From Chersky-840 sp963848335 (lineage in GTDB: Bacteria; Actinomycetota; Acidimicrobiia; Acidimicrobiales; UBA8190), in contig CAWKDD010000004.1 of assembly GCA_963848335.1 (NCBI GenBank), forward strand, positions 62,001 through 126,000: a stretch of 64,000 nt of DNA, in the 5' to 3' direction. This document shows, piece by piece, positions 40,478 to 50,675 of this stretch (position 1 is its first letter; the number at the start of each line of letters is the position of its first letter). The translations under genes were made by a program, and so were the position numbers. The notes under the pieces are model-generated. The model worked only from the letters and a program-made list of their open reading frames with translations. It ran no database searches and was not told the DNA's origin.

Positions 40478-41928
40478 TCATGCCGACCTGGGCAGCACGG
40501 CGACCGGCTGGTCCGGGGGATTGTCGACCGGCTCGGGGGCCTCACCGAGACGCTGTCGGCGGGCGTTCAAGAAGGCGAACAGGATGAGGCCCGCCAAGAG
40601 GACCACGAGAGCCTGGTAGACGACCTGGTATCCCGAGGCGAAGGTCACCCACATCGAGAACAGGACACTCGCTCCGGCCACCGACAGGTCTCGGGCCAAG
40701 GCCCAGCCCTGCACGCGTCGGCGGCGCGAGACCAGGTACGTGAGCTGGGCGATGGCCGACATGAAGTAGGGGATGGCGACGGTCACGACGGTCAGGTCGA
40801 CCAGGTAGGTGAACACCGTCAGTCCCGTGCTGGTGTTGTACCGCCACAGCATGAGCAGCGACGGCAGCGCCGTGCCGACCAGGATGCCGAACCAGGCCGT
40901 GCCCTTGCGGTCGCTCCAGGCGAAGGGACGGGGGAAGAGGTCGTCTTGGGCTATGGCCCGTGAGGTCTCGGTGACGATCAGGGTCCACCCGTTGAGCGCC
41001 CCGATGCCCGAGACGACGGCCAGGGCGGCGATGAACTTTCCAGGCCAGGTGCCGTGGGAGAAGATGCCCTGGAATGCATTGACGAACGGTGACCCGGTGT
41101 TCACGAGCGTGTGCTGGGGCACCAGGCCGAACACCGCCGCGGTCACGAGCACGTACAACAGGGCGCTGGCGGCCGTGCCGTACACCGAGGCCCGACCGAC
41201 GTTGCGTCGGGGGTTCCTCACCCGCCTGGCTGTGATGGCCGCCGCTTCGACCCCGATGAAGGAGAAGAGTGCCACACCGGCGGCGATCCCGATGCCGCTG
41301 TAGAGGCTCCCCCCGAAGCGTTGAAGTGCCCGAAGTTGACCGAGCGGACGAAGAACCAGCCGATCACACCGACGAACAGCAGGGGGAGGAACTTCAGGAT
41401 GACGGTGATGTTCTGGAACCACGCCATCTGGCGGACCCCGACCAGGTTCACCACCGCCGGCACCCACAGTCCCACCAGGGCGATCCCCCAGTTCTCCATC
41501 CCTGTGGGATGGGTGATGCCGAACAGGGCGTCGACGTAGAACACCCACGACGACACGATGGCGGCGTTGCCAGCCCAGGCCTGCACCCAGTAGCACCAGC
41601 CGACGAGGTAGCCCGCGAAGTCACCGAACTCGTGGCGCGAGTACGCGTACAGGCCGCCGTCGCTGTTGGGCACCCGCTTGGTGAGCTGGCCGAACAGCAC
41701 GCCCAGGAGCAGGGCGCCGATGGCGATGACGCCCAGGACGACGAGCGACATGGTGCCCGCACCGGCCATGACGGCCGGCATGGTGAACACGCCGGTCCCC
41801 ACGATGCTTCCGATGACCAGTCCGGTGGCCGAGGTCAGCCCCAACGAGTGGGCCTTCTCCTTGTTGCGCGGTGACAGCGGTGTCGCCGCCTTCGGACTCG
41901 GGCTTGCTGCGCTCGGCGCAATCGTCAT
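40478..41928 (-). pseudogene. APC-family amino acid permease (arginine/ornithine exchanger position), one frameshift
   Basis: About 484 aa if repaired, about 12 membrane helices. 'LGLTSATGLVIGSIVGTGVFTMPA' is the first-helix motif of the APC superfamily; 'NSDGGLYAYSRHEFGDFAGYLVGW', 'FSFIGVEAAAITARRVRNPRRNVGRA' follow. The frame breaks in the homopolymer C6 at 41309-41314 (plus strand); one more base restores 'NASGGSLYSGIGI'. No residues are lost, so a sequencing error is likely. First gene of the arc operon, thus the probable arginine importer or arginine/ornithine antiporter (ArcD-equivalent role). Confidence 0.82.
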
Positions 41929-42012
41929 TCGACTCACCTGTTTCCGTCGAGCCCGGGATGGGCGGATGAACGCTTCCGGGACATAATCCGACGGGCACAC
42001 GGGTGGGAAATA

Positions 42013-42026
42013 GGGGCGAAAGACCC
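42013..42026. promoter_or_regulatory. Weak DevR-box-like site upstream of the arc operon
   Basis: GGGGCGAAAGACCC matches 11 of 14 core positions of GGGACTWWAGTCCC, about 85 nt upstream of the permease start in a 198-bp intergenic region. Worth testing because DevR-type control would tie arginine fermentation to hypoxia. Could be chance in GC-rich DNA. Confidence 0.3.
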
Positions 42027-42126
42027 GGGGGGCCACCGGCGATGGTCCCCCTGGCGCCGGGGAACTCCCGGGTACTGCTCCTTGTCCTGTTCTGGGCCCG
42101 TCGGGGCAGGTCCCGGGGTCGGTCGG

Positions 42127-44382
42127 TCAGCGCGAGCCGTGCACCGTGAGCCCGACCGGCGTCTCGCCATGGGGCGGGATGGAGGGGCCGACCTCGGGCT
42201 CGGGGGGTCGGGCGTCGACCTCCACGCCGAGGGTCGGCACGATCCTGTCGAGCCAGCGGGGCATGTACCAGTTGGACCGGCCCAGCAGCTCCATCACCGA
42301 CGGGACCAGGACCAGGCGCACGAGACTGGCGTCAATGAGGATCGAGGCTGCCAACCCCAGGCCGAAGACCTTCAAGATCCGGAGCGGGTCACCGATCACG
42401 AAGGACCCGAACACACAGATCATGATGGCGGCGGCCGACGTGATGACCCGGGCCGTCTTGGCCAGTCCGTCGGCCACGGACGACGAATTGTCCCCGGTCC
42501 GGCGCCACTCCTCACGCATGCGGCTCAGGAGGAAGACCTCGTAGTCCATCGACAGCCCGAAGAGGATGGTGAACATCATGAGCGGAATCCAGGGGTCGAT
42601 CGGGCCGGTGCGACCGATGCCGATGAGCGACCCACCCCACCCCCACTGGAAGACGGCCACGATCACGCCGTACGCGGCACCCACCGACAAGAGGTTCATG
42701 ATGGCGGCTTTGAGCGGGATCACCACCGATCGGAAGACGGCCATCAGCAACAAGAACGCGAGCACGATGACCGCGACGATCACCCACGGCAGTCTGTGGG
42801 CGAGGTAATTCGAGGCGTCGACGCTGGCCGCGGTCTCCCCTCCGACCAACACCTTCAACCCCGTTCCGGCCGTGGCGCGGGGGATGACGGTGGAACGAAG
42901 GTTCGTCACCAGTTGGGAGGTCTGGGCGGCCTGCGGCGCCGTGGTCGGATAGGCGATGATCACCGCCGCGCTGTGGTCCGCGCTGGTCTCGACCGGTGCC
43001 GCGAACGCGATTCCCGGAGTCGCCCGTAGAGCCTGGTCCACCGTGGTCATCGCTCGGGAGTCCGCTGCCGACGGCAGGGGCGCGGCCACCACCAGCGGTC
43101 CGTTGAACCCGGGGCCGAACCCCTCGGCCAGCAGGTCGTAGGCCTGACGGGTCGTCAGCGACGTCGGGTCGTTGGCGGCGTCGGTGAAGGCCAGGCGCAT
43201 GGAGAACAGAGGGATGGCCAGCGTCACCAGCACGACGAGAGCGAGGACCCCCCAGGTCCAGGGGCGGCGCTGGATGGCCCGGCTCCACCGGTACCAGAAG
43301 CTGTCGGTCGCCGGCGTGGCCCCGGTCTGCAGCAGCTTGGGAAGGTGCATGCGGTCGATGGCCCTTCCCGCGAAACCCAGCATGGACGGCAACAAGGTGA
43401 GCGCGCCGGCCATCACCAGGAGCACTGCCGCGATCGTGCCGACGGCGAGGCCCTGGAGGAACGGCAGCTGCAGGAGGAAGAGGCCGACCAGGGAGATGAC
43501 GACCGTGGTCCCGGCGAAGAGGACGGCCCGGCCCGACGTCGCCAGCGCGGTTGCGACCGCCTGGCGCGGCTCACGGCCCTCGAACAAACCCTGCCGGTAC
43601 CGGGTGACGATGAACAGGGCGTAGTCGATGCCCACGCCCAACCCGATCATGGCCAGCATCTCCGGAGCGAAGACGGGGACGTTCAGCACGTGGCTGAGCA
43701 GGTCCTCGAGCGCGAAGCCGATGGCGATGCCGAACAGGGCGGTCAGGATGGGCAGGCCCATGGCCACCACCGAGCCGAAGGCGATCAGCATGATGACCAT
43801 GGCTCCGAAGATCCCCGCCCCTTCGCTGGGCCCAGGAGCGGCGGTTACGACGTTGCCGATGGGCCCTCCGCCCAGGGCGATCCGGTAGCCCGGACGGTCG
43901 AAGGACTCGGCGACGTCGATCACCCGTTTGACCGCGGCGTTGGGGATGGTGGAGACGTCCTGGTCGAATTGCACCACCGCGAAGGCGATGCGCCGGTCGG
44001 CGGAGATCTGATGGTCGCCGGGGGTGAAGGGGCTCCGTACCACGGTGACGTGAGGGAGCGTCGACAGCGTTGCGACCATCCGCTCGGTGGTCGAACGGTT
44101 GGCGGGCGACTGGATCGAGGTGGTCGTCGCCATGACCACGTCGGCGCTCGTTCCCGCAGTCTGGGGGAAGCGGGCGGCGAGGAGGTTCTGCACCTGTTGG
44201 GAGGCGGAATCGCCCGATCCGAACGAGTCCTGGAACCGACTGCCCATGGACTGGGCCACGACGGTGATGGCCACGATGGCGGCGATCCACAGGATCAGGA
44301 CCCGGCGCCGGTGGTCGTAGCACCAGCCCGCCACTCGCCCGAGAGCGCTCTGCTCCGGTGTCGACGGGCCTTCAGGGCTCAA
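42127..44382 (-). CDS. MMPL-family RND transporter
   Basis: About 751 aa, about 12 helices with two large extracytoplasmic loops, as in mycobacterial MmpL and actinorhodin-exporter-like proteins. 'RVLILWIAAIVAITVVAQSMG' is helix 1; the proton-relay segments 'IGLGVGIDYALFIVTRYRQ' and 'LFGLSMDYEVFLLSRMREEW' carry the two Asp-Tyr pairs. I chose a TTG start at 44382 behind GGGAG because more upstream starts lie within the predicted operator. Exports lipids or drugs across the membrane; controlled by the divergent TetR gene. Confidence 0.88.
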   Translation of the reverse strand: MSPEGPSTPEQSALGRVAGWCYDHRRRVLILWIAAIVAITVVAQSMGSRFQDSFGSGDSASQQVQNLLAARFPQTAGTSADVVMATTTSIQSPANRSTTERMVATLSTLPHVTVVRSPFTPGDHQISADRRIAFAVVQFDQDVSTIPNAAVKRVIDVAESFDRPGYRIALGGGPIGNVVTAAPGPSEGAGIFGAMVIMLIAFGSVVAMGLPILTALFGIAIGFALEDLLSHVLNVPVFAPEMLAMIGLGVGIDYALFIVTRYRQGLFEGREPRQAVATALATSGRAVLFAGTTVVISLVGLFLLQLPFLQGLAVGTIAAVLLVMAGALTLLPSMLGFAGRAIDRMHLPKLLQTGATPATDSFWYRWSRAIQRRPWTWGVLALVVLVTLAIPLFSMRLAFTDAANDPTSLTTRQAYDLLAEGFGPGFNGPLVVAAPLPSAADSRAMTTVDQALRATPGIAFAAPVETSADHSAAVIIAYPTTAPQAAQTSQLVTNLRSTVIPRATAGTGLKVLVGGETAASVDASNYLAHRLPWVIVAVIVLAFLLLMAVFRSVVIPLKAAIMNLLSVGAAYGVIVAVFQWGWGGSLIGIGRTGPIDPWIPLMMFTILFGLSMDYEVFLLSRMREEWRRTGDNSSSVADGLAKTARVITSAAAIMICVFGSFVIGDPLRILKVFGLGLAASILIDASLVRLVLVPSVMELLGRSNWYMPRWLDRIVPTLGVEVDARPPEPEVGPSIPPHGETPVGLTVHGSR

Positions 44383-44407
44383 CGGGCACTCCCGGCGCCG
44401 GAGTCGG

Positions 44408-44426
44408 TATAATTCATCACTGATGA
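44408..44426. promoter_or_regulatory. Consensus -10 (TATAAT) overlapping a TetR operator
   Basis: TATAAT at 44408-44413 (plus) abuts the perfect palindrome TCATCA-C-TGATGA at 44414-44426, in the 100 bp between the MMPL gene and tetR. The AT-rich patch stands out sharply. The TetR protein encoded 56 nt away would be expected to bind here and repress both genes. Confidence 0.75.
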
Positions 44427-44481
44427 GTTCTATCACGGGGAGCGGGGCGGGGGAAGCCCGCCGGGCTCCGGGCCACGGGCG

Positions 44482-45075
44482 ATGACGGTCGGTCGAGGAC
44501 GCCGCCCGGGCAAGGCGGACACCAGAGCCGAGATCGTCGCCGCCGCCCGAGCCGTCTTCTCCGAGCACGGCTACGCCGGGGCCAGCATGCGTGCCGTGGC
44601 GCGAACCGCCGGAGTGGACCCCGCGCTCGTCCACCACTACTTCGCCGACAAGGCGGCGCTCTTCGTCGAGACCATGGCGCTGCCGGTCGATCCGAGAGAG
44701 ATCAAAGAAGAGGTGGAGGCCGAAGGGTTCGGCGGACGACGGCTGGTGGAGCGCTTTCTCGCCCAATGGGAACGCGGCAAGGATCCGGGCTCATCGCTGT
44801 TCGTCAACCTCGTCCAGGCCATGGCGGCCTCTCCCGAGGTGGCGGACAACGTGCGCCAGTTCGTCACGGAGCGCATCGCGCTCCACGGCGCGCCCGGTGA
44901 CAGTGAGGAGACGCAGCGTCTGCGCCGGTCCCTGGTGTCCTCACAGCTCTTGGGGCTCGCCTGGACCCGCTACGTCATGCGCATGGAGCCCGTGGCGTCA
45001 GCCAGCCGGGCCCAGGTCGCCGAGTGGGCCGGCCCCAACATCGATCGATACGCGACGGGCAGGCTGGCGGACTGA
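44482..45075 (+). CDS. TetR-family repressor of the MMPL transporter
   Basis: 197 aa. 'TRAEIVAAARAVFSEHGYA' and 'SMRAVARTAGVDPALVHHYF' give the TetR helix-turn-helix; the rest is a helical ligand domain with the TetR_C-like 'RRSLVSSQLLGLAWTRYVMRMEPVASA'. Divergent from the MMPL gene with a palindromic operator between them, the standard layout for an efflux repressor that responds to the exported compound. Confidence 0.92.
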   Translation: MTVGRGRRPGKADTRAEIVAAARAVFSEHGYAGASMRAVARTAGVDPALVHHYFADKAALFVETMALPVDPREIKEEVEAEGFGGRRLVERFLAQWERGKDPGSSLFVNLVQAMAASPEVADNVRQFVTERIALHGAPGDSEETQRLRRSLVSSQLLGLAWTRYVMRMEPVASASRAQVAEWAGPNIDRYATGRLAD

Positions 45076-45108
45076 GCGGGGTCGCCCCCGGACCTCTGTC
45101 GCGCGTGG

Positions 45109-46512
45109 TCACGAGGGACCGGTAGCAGTACCGCTACCGGTGAGGGCGAGGACCTCTTCGAAACCTCCGGAGAAACAGTCCATCAGCACCTCGACGTCCG
45201 GCACCGCCGCCGCGTCGACCGTGACCCCGACTCCACAGTTGTGGTCGTAGGACAGCAGCGTGATGTTGGCGGCCGCACCCAGTGTCGGACCGAACGGTAC
45301 GTACCGCATCATGCGAGCACCGGCCAGGTAAACGGGGAATTCGAGGCCCGGCACGTTGCTCGCCAGGAAGTCCACGTGCTTGAGCATGCTCCCGACGGTC
45401 CCCGGAGGCAGCAGGTTGAGGGCGCCGGCAATGGTGTTGGAGTGCGGGACCGAGCGTTCGTCGCGGGCCCAACGGCAGCGCTCCCCGATGGCCCGGATCC
45501 TCGCCGTCGGATCGGCCAGGCCCACGGGGACGGTGAAGCGCTCGAGGGTGATGCGGTTCCCGGCGGCAGGGTCCTCGGCGGTGCGGACGCTGATGGGCAG
45601 GGTGACCCGCAGCTCCTCGACGGGTCGGCCGTGAATCTCGTGGTAGCGCCGAAACCCACCGGTCACGGCTGCCATGAACCCGTCGTTGACCGAGCCCCCG
45701 GCGCTCGCCGACGCCTTCTTCAGGTCTTCGAGCCCGACCTCGAGCATGCCGAGGCGGCGTCTCAGACTGCGCGCCTTCATGACCGGGGAGAGCGTGCGGG
45801 AGACCGGTGCGACGGTGCGACCGACAGAGCACAACGTCTCCAGCGTGCTCAACGAGCTGCGGACGGGGTGCCGGCCCGTTCGCCACGCCGACGGCAGTGC
45901 CGCCCCCGCCTGTTGGCGCGCTGCCGCCATGGCCTTGCGCCCTCCGTGGAGGAGGGACGCCACCACGAGCTCGCCGGTCCCGTGGGCCTGCTCGGCGGGG
46001 AGCACGGGGAGCGCGCCCTGGGCCGGAGAATGGCGCTCGGTGTCGAACAGAGACAGAAGGAGCTGCATCCCGCCGATCCCGTCGGTGAGGGAGTGGTGCA
46101 GCTTCATCACCAGTGCCGCCCCGCCGTCGTCGAGGCCCTCGACGAGAGTGAACTCCCAGAGCGGATGGGCGGTGTCGAAGCCGGTCATGGCGGCGACCCG
46201 GGCCATCTCGAGCACGGTGGCCGAGCTGTGGGGCACAGGGGACGCCACCCGCCGCAGGTGCCAGGAGAGTTCGAAGTCGGGATCGAGCTCCCAGCGGGGG
46301 GTTGCCAGGCGGACGGGGGGCTCTACGGGGCGCCGGCGGAAGATGGGAATCAGGCGGGTGGCCCGTTCGAGGCGGTCGACGAGCGTCTCCCAGTCCGGTG
46401 ACCGGTCGAGCCATGCCACCGCGACGATCGTGGCCCGCAGGGCGGGATCGCTCTCCATGTACCAGGAGAAGGCGTCGCTCTCCCTCATGAATTGATCGGC
46501 TCGACCGGCCAT
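45109..46512 (-). CDS. Wax ester synthase / diacylglycerol acyltransferase (WS/DGAT, Tgs-like)
   Basis: 467 aa from an ATG at 46512 behind GAGGAGG. The condensing motif HHxxxDG is present as 'KLHHSLTDGIGG' (residues 139-145); 'LPISVRTAEDPAAGNRIT', 'NVPGLEFPVYLAGARMMRYVPFGP' and 'LLSYDHNCGVGVTVDAAAVPD' are other conserved WS/DGAT segments. It makes triacylglycerol or wax esters from acyl-CoA. In M. tuberculosis tgs1 belongs to the DevR regulon; here the gene shares the window with a DevSR pair. Divergent from an MFS gene. Confidence 0.93.
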   Translation of the reverse strand: MAGRADQFMRESDAFSWYMESDPALRATIVAVAWLDRSPDWETLVDRLERATRLIPIFRRRPVEPPVRLATPRWELDPDFELSWHLRRVASPVPHSSATVLEMARVAAMTGFDTAHPLWEFTLVEGLDDGGAALVMKLHHSLTDGIGGMQLLLSLFDTERHSPAQGALPVLPAEQAHGTGELVVASLLHGGRKAMAAARQQAGAALPSAWRTGRHPVRSSLSTLETLCSVGRTVAPVSRTLSPVMKARSLRRRLGMLEVGLEDLKKASASAGGSVNDGFMAAVTGGFRRYHEIHGRPVEELRVTLPISVRTAEDPAAGNRITLERFTVPVGLADPTARIRAIGERCRWARDERSVPHSNTIAGALNLLPPGTVGSMLKHVDFLASNVPGLEFPVYLAGARMMRYVPFGPTLGAAANITLLSYDHNCGVGVTVDAAAVPDVEVLMDCFSGGFEEVLALTGSGTATGPS

Positions 46513-46813
46513 GGTCCCTCCTCGGAGGCGGGTGCCCGACACCCTGCTTACGGCAGCCGGTCGATGTCGTCCAGAGGCCAAAGTCCCCCGGCCTCGAAAC
46601 AGCCCGGAAAACCGCTCTGGACCGACGTTTCGGCAAGGGTCGCACCCCGTGCACCCCGAGGGTCACACGTCCTTCGAAGTATGGGCCTTCGGCCCTAGTG
46701 GCTCGGTCCCGGGGCGACAAACATCGGAAGAGAGTTCAGGTTTCACCAACTGGGCCGGGCCCAGGTCCATCCAGGACCGGTGGCCCCGAAGGGTGAGGGG
46801 GAGGGTGATCGAG
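46513..46813. other. 301-bp divergent intergenic region with palindromic GGGCC/GGCCC elements
   Basis: No coding sequence seen. Contains the hairpin-like GGGCC-TTC-GGCCC at 46683-46695 and GAGGCCAAAGTCCC at 46574-46587 (11 of 14 to the DevR core), both candidates for regulation of the WS/DGAT and MFS genes that diverge from it. Confidence 0.4.
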
Positions 46814-48710
46814 ATGTCCATCACCACCATGCCGATCAGGAGCCGTAGCCACGGTCGGCTGTACGACGCCCTCTGGAAGCGCCAGCTCACCCGCTACCCG
46901 AACAAGCCCGCACGTATGGGCTACCTCGGCATCGTGGTGCTCACCACCATCGTCCTCTACTACCTGTACTACGTGGAGGGCGCCATCACCCCGCTGTTGC
47001 TGCCCTATTACCACATGTCGTTCCTGTACTTCCTCTACCTGTTGGTGGTGTCGAACGCCATCGGCGCCTTCACCGCCATCATCGGGGGCCTCTCCGACAG
47101 GATCGGTCGGGCCAACCTGACCATCTACGGAACGCTCACCGTCGGCCTCGTCCAGCTCGTGGCGGTGCCCCACATCCACAGCGAATTCGGTTTCGCCCTC
47201 GCCTACTGCGTGATCGGGTTCGTGGAAGGGATCATCCTCGTGTCCACGCCGGCGCTCATGCGCGACTTCTCGCCGCAGATGGGGCGCGGCGCGGCCATGG
47301 GATTCTGGGCGCTGGGGCCGACGGTGGGCAGTCTGCTGGCCAGTGTGGTCGCCACTCGGACTCTGGTCCACCTCCACCCCTGGCAGGACCAGTTCGTCAT
47401 CTCCGGTCTCGTGTGCATGGTGGTGGTCGCCATCGCCTTCGTCGCCCTGCGCGAGCTCTCCCCGCAGCTCCGTGACCAGCTCATGGTGTCGGACAACGAG
47501 CGCGCCCTGGTCGATGCCCGGGCCAAGGGCATCGACGTGGATAAGGCCACGCGGCACCCGATGAGGTCCATGCTGCGCCTGGACCTCATCGCCTCGTCCC
47601 TGGGCATCTCGGTCTTCCTGCTCATCTACTTCGCGTCTGTCAGCGTGCTCACCCTGTACTGGGTGGTGATCTTCAACCGCACCACCGCCGACGCCAACGG
47701 CATCAACATGTGGTACTGGGCGTGCATGTCGCTGATGCTCGTGTTCTTCGGCGTCGTCTCGGACCGGTTCCGGGTCCGCAAGCCGTTCATGCTGGTGGGA
47801 GCGGCGGGGACGGTCGTCATGACCATCGTCCTGCTGCATCAGATCGATCACCCCACCACCGGCTACTACTCCAACGTCTTCGTGGTGGTGCTTCTCGGCC
47901 TGTTCATCGGGATGACCTACACGCCGTGGATGGCGGGCTACACCGAGGCCGTCGAGGCGCACAACCCGGCACTGTCGGCCACGGGGCTGGCGGTGTGGGG
48001 CTGGATCCTGCGCATCGTGGTGGCCCTGTCGTTCATCGTCCTCCCCCGGGTCATCACCACCTCCACCACCCTGGTGGACAACCAGAACGCCGCCACGAAC
48101 CTGCAGACCTTCGAGCTCGCCCAGCCCTATGTGCCGGCGGCCGGGAACCTGCATCCCGAAGGCCGCGCCGGCGAGTGTCCTCACCTCGCTCAAGGCCATG
48201 CAGCCCTACGGTCCGGGCCAAGCCTTGGCGGCGTTGCTCCAGACCTACGGGAAGACCCACGACGTCATGGCGGGGATGGCGGCGGTGCCGGCCTCGCTCA
48301 AGATCCAGGTTCAGGGCCTGCTCGCCTTCTCGCCCCTTGCCACCGACATCCAGGCCGGGAAGCCGGTCTCCAACGCGCAGATCGCGGCTGTGCGGTCCAG
48401 CTCGCCCCAGCTGGCCACATTGCTGAGCGTCGAGAAGAAGGTCATCCCGGCCCAGAAGGCGTCGAGCAACGAGTGGAAGCGGTGGTGGTGGGTGTGCGTC
48501 GCGGGGCAGCTCGTGTTCCTCGTGCTCGTGTTCTTCATGCGCGGCCGTTGGAGCCCCCGGGCCGCCAAGGCTGACTTCGACCAGCACGAGCAGCTCGTGG
48601 CGGCCGAGCTCGCCAAGCTGCGAGGAGGAAAGCCCGAGACTGTCGAACCTGTGCCGGTCCCGCTGTTGGCTCCGACCGGCACCGAGGACGGTTCGCTATG
48701 GGTGCGCTAG
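46814..48710 (+). pseudogene. Major facilitator superfamily transporter, one frameshift
   Basis: About 631 aa if repaired. N-terminal 12-helix MFS part with the loop 2-3 motif 'GGLSDRIGRANLTIYG' and 'LIYFASVSVLTLYWVVIFNRT'. After helix 11 a soluble insert of about 140 residues ('SLKAMQPYGPGQALAALLQTYGK' type) precedes the last helix 'VCVAGQLVFLVLVFFMRGRW', an unusual arrangement. The frame shifts at about 48152; deleting one C rejoins both parts. Likely sequencing error. It is followed by an acyl-CoA ligase gene on the same strand, suggesting transport of an organic acid. Confidence 0.75.
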
Positions 48711-48772
48711 GTCGGCGCGCCGGTGACAGCTCGGCTCACCTCAGGGTCTTTCAGAGGCACAGGGGGAAGGTC

Positions 48773-50605
48773 ATGGACAACTCACCGCCCATCGTGATCG
48801 AAGGTGCCACCGTCGTCGACGCCTTCCGTGCCAACGTGCGGACGATCCCGGGTCGCCCGGCGATGCGCCGCCGGGCGCACGTCGGCTGGGAGACACTGAC
48901 GTGGGACGACTACGGACAGGCGGTCGCCGAGGTCACGCGCCGGCCTGGTGGACTTCGGCATGGGGCCCGGCGAGCGCGTCGCCATCCTGTCGGGAAACCG
49001 GGTCGAGTGGCATGTGGCCGACCTCGGGGCGCTTGCCGACGGGGCCGTGACGGTGCCGATCTACCCCACGAGCTCGGCCCCGCAGGTGGGCTACATCCTG
49101 AACCACTGCGGGGCCCGCCTGTGCTTCGTGGAGAACGACGAGCTGCTGGCCAAGGTGCTCGAGATGCGAGACTCCCTTCCCAAGTTGGACCGGGTGGTGG
49201 TCTTCGACGACGGGAAACGTCTGGACGACCCCTTCCTGGTGGGCTTCGCCGAGTTGCGAGCCGTGGGAGCGGCCCGCCTGCAACGGGAGCCGGGGATCGC
49301 CGAGGAGCGGGCCTCGGGAATCGTCCCCGAACAGACGGCCACGTTCGTCTACACGAGCGGTACAACCGGCCCTCCCAAGGCGGCCATGTTGACGCATGCC
49401 AACATCATGTGGACGATTCGAAGCGCCGCTTCGCTGGTCCACCTGTCGGCCGGCGAGCGCTTCCTGTCGTTCCTGCCCCTGAGCCACGTGGCCGAGCGTG
49501 GGATGAGCGAATTCGCCCCCATCGCCATCGGCGGCGAGACGTGGTTCGCCCGGAGCCTGGCCACCGTGGCCGAGGACCTGCTCGACTGCCGGCCCACGGT
49601 CTTCTTCGCCGTGCCCAGGGTGTGGGAGAAGCTCCAGATGGCGGTGTTGGCGAAGATGGAGGACAGGCCGTGGCTCACGCAGGCAGGTCGTCGACCGCTA
49701 CGTCGAGCTGGGCAGGCACCTCGAGGACGAGCAGACCGCGGGTAGGCGCCCCGTCCCGTGGGAGACGCTGCCTCGCCTGGTGCTCGACGCCGCCGTGGGC
49801 ACCAGGATCCGCGAGGAGATCGGCCTCGACCGTGCCCACATCCTGATCACCGCGGCCGCCCCCATCCACCCCGACCTCGTCCGCTGGCTGCACGCCATCG
49901 GGCTGCCGGTCATCGAGCTCTACGGCCAGACCGAGGTGTGCGGGCCCACCACCTGCAATCCCCCCGAGGACAACCGTGTGGGCACCGTGGGACGCGCCCT
50001 CCCCGGAGTGCGGGTGCGCATCGCCGACGACGGGGAGATCCTCGTCCAGGGCGGCAACGTGTGCGCCGGGTACTTCAACGACGCCAGGGGCACCGCCGCG
50101 CTGATCGACGACGAGGGGTGGATGCACTCGGGTGACCTGGGAGCCCTCGACTCCGACGGCTACCTCCGGCTCACCGGTCGGAAGAAGGACCTCATCATCA
50201 CCGCCGCCGGCCAGAACATCGCGCCACAGGACATCGAGATGGAGCTGAAGAGCCCATCCCCTGGTGGCCGAGGCGGTCGTCGTGGGAGAGGGCCGGCGCT
50301 ACCTGAGCGCGCTGTTGACCCTCGACGCCGAAGCACTGGCTGCATGGGCCCGTGAGCGGGGCAAGGTGGCCGACTACGAGAACCTGGCTGGACGATCCTG
50401 ATCTCCGGGACGAGATCGACGCTCTCGTGGAGGAGGTGAACTGCCCGCCGCTCCCGGGTGGAAGGGATCAGGAAGCACCGGATCCTGGCCCACGAGCTGA
50501 CGGTCGCCGCCGGTGAGCTCACCCCGACGCTCAAGGTCAGAGCGGGCGGTGGTGTGCGAGGCCAACCGCGGGCTCATCGAGGACATGTACGCCGAGGACA
50601 ACTGA
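48773..50605 (+). pseudogene. Long-chain acyl-CoA synthetase (AMP-forming), at least six frameshifts
   Basis: About 600 aa when read across frames. P-loop 'FVYTSGTTGPPKAAMLTH', 'SFLPLSHVAERG', 'ITAAAPIHPDLVRWLHAIG', 'PVIELYGQTEVCGPTT', 'GWMHSGDLGALDSDGYLRLTGRKKDLI' are ANL-superfamily motifs; the C-terminal lid 'AEAVVVGEG..ALLTLDAEALAAWA' continues in other frames to 'LIEDMYAEDN' at 50605. Breaks near 48944, 49684, 50252, 50390, 50443 and 50543 are each repaired by removing one base, with no lost residues. That regularity argues for insertion-type sequencing errors. Function: activates fatty acids as acyl-AMP then acyl-CoA. Confidence 0.82.
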
Positions 50606-50675
50606 CAGGCGTCGCCGGCGGGGACGTCGGAACGCACAATTGCCCTCAGGGGCGCCAGAGACGAGGATCGTCATC

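Noticed and set aside
44482..45075. The TetR next to MMPL as a regulator of the WS/DGAT gene
   Set aside because: WS/DGAT is convergent with tetR and has its own 300-bp upstream region; the operator sits on the MMPL side only.
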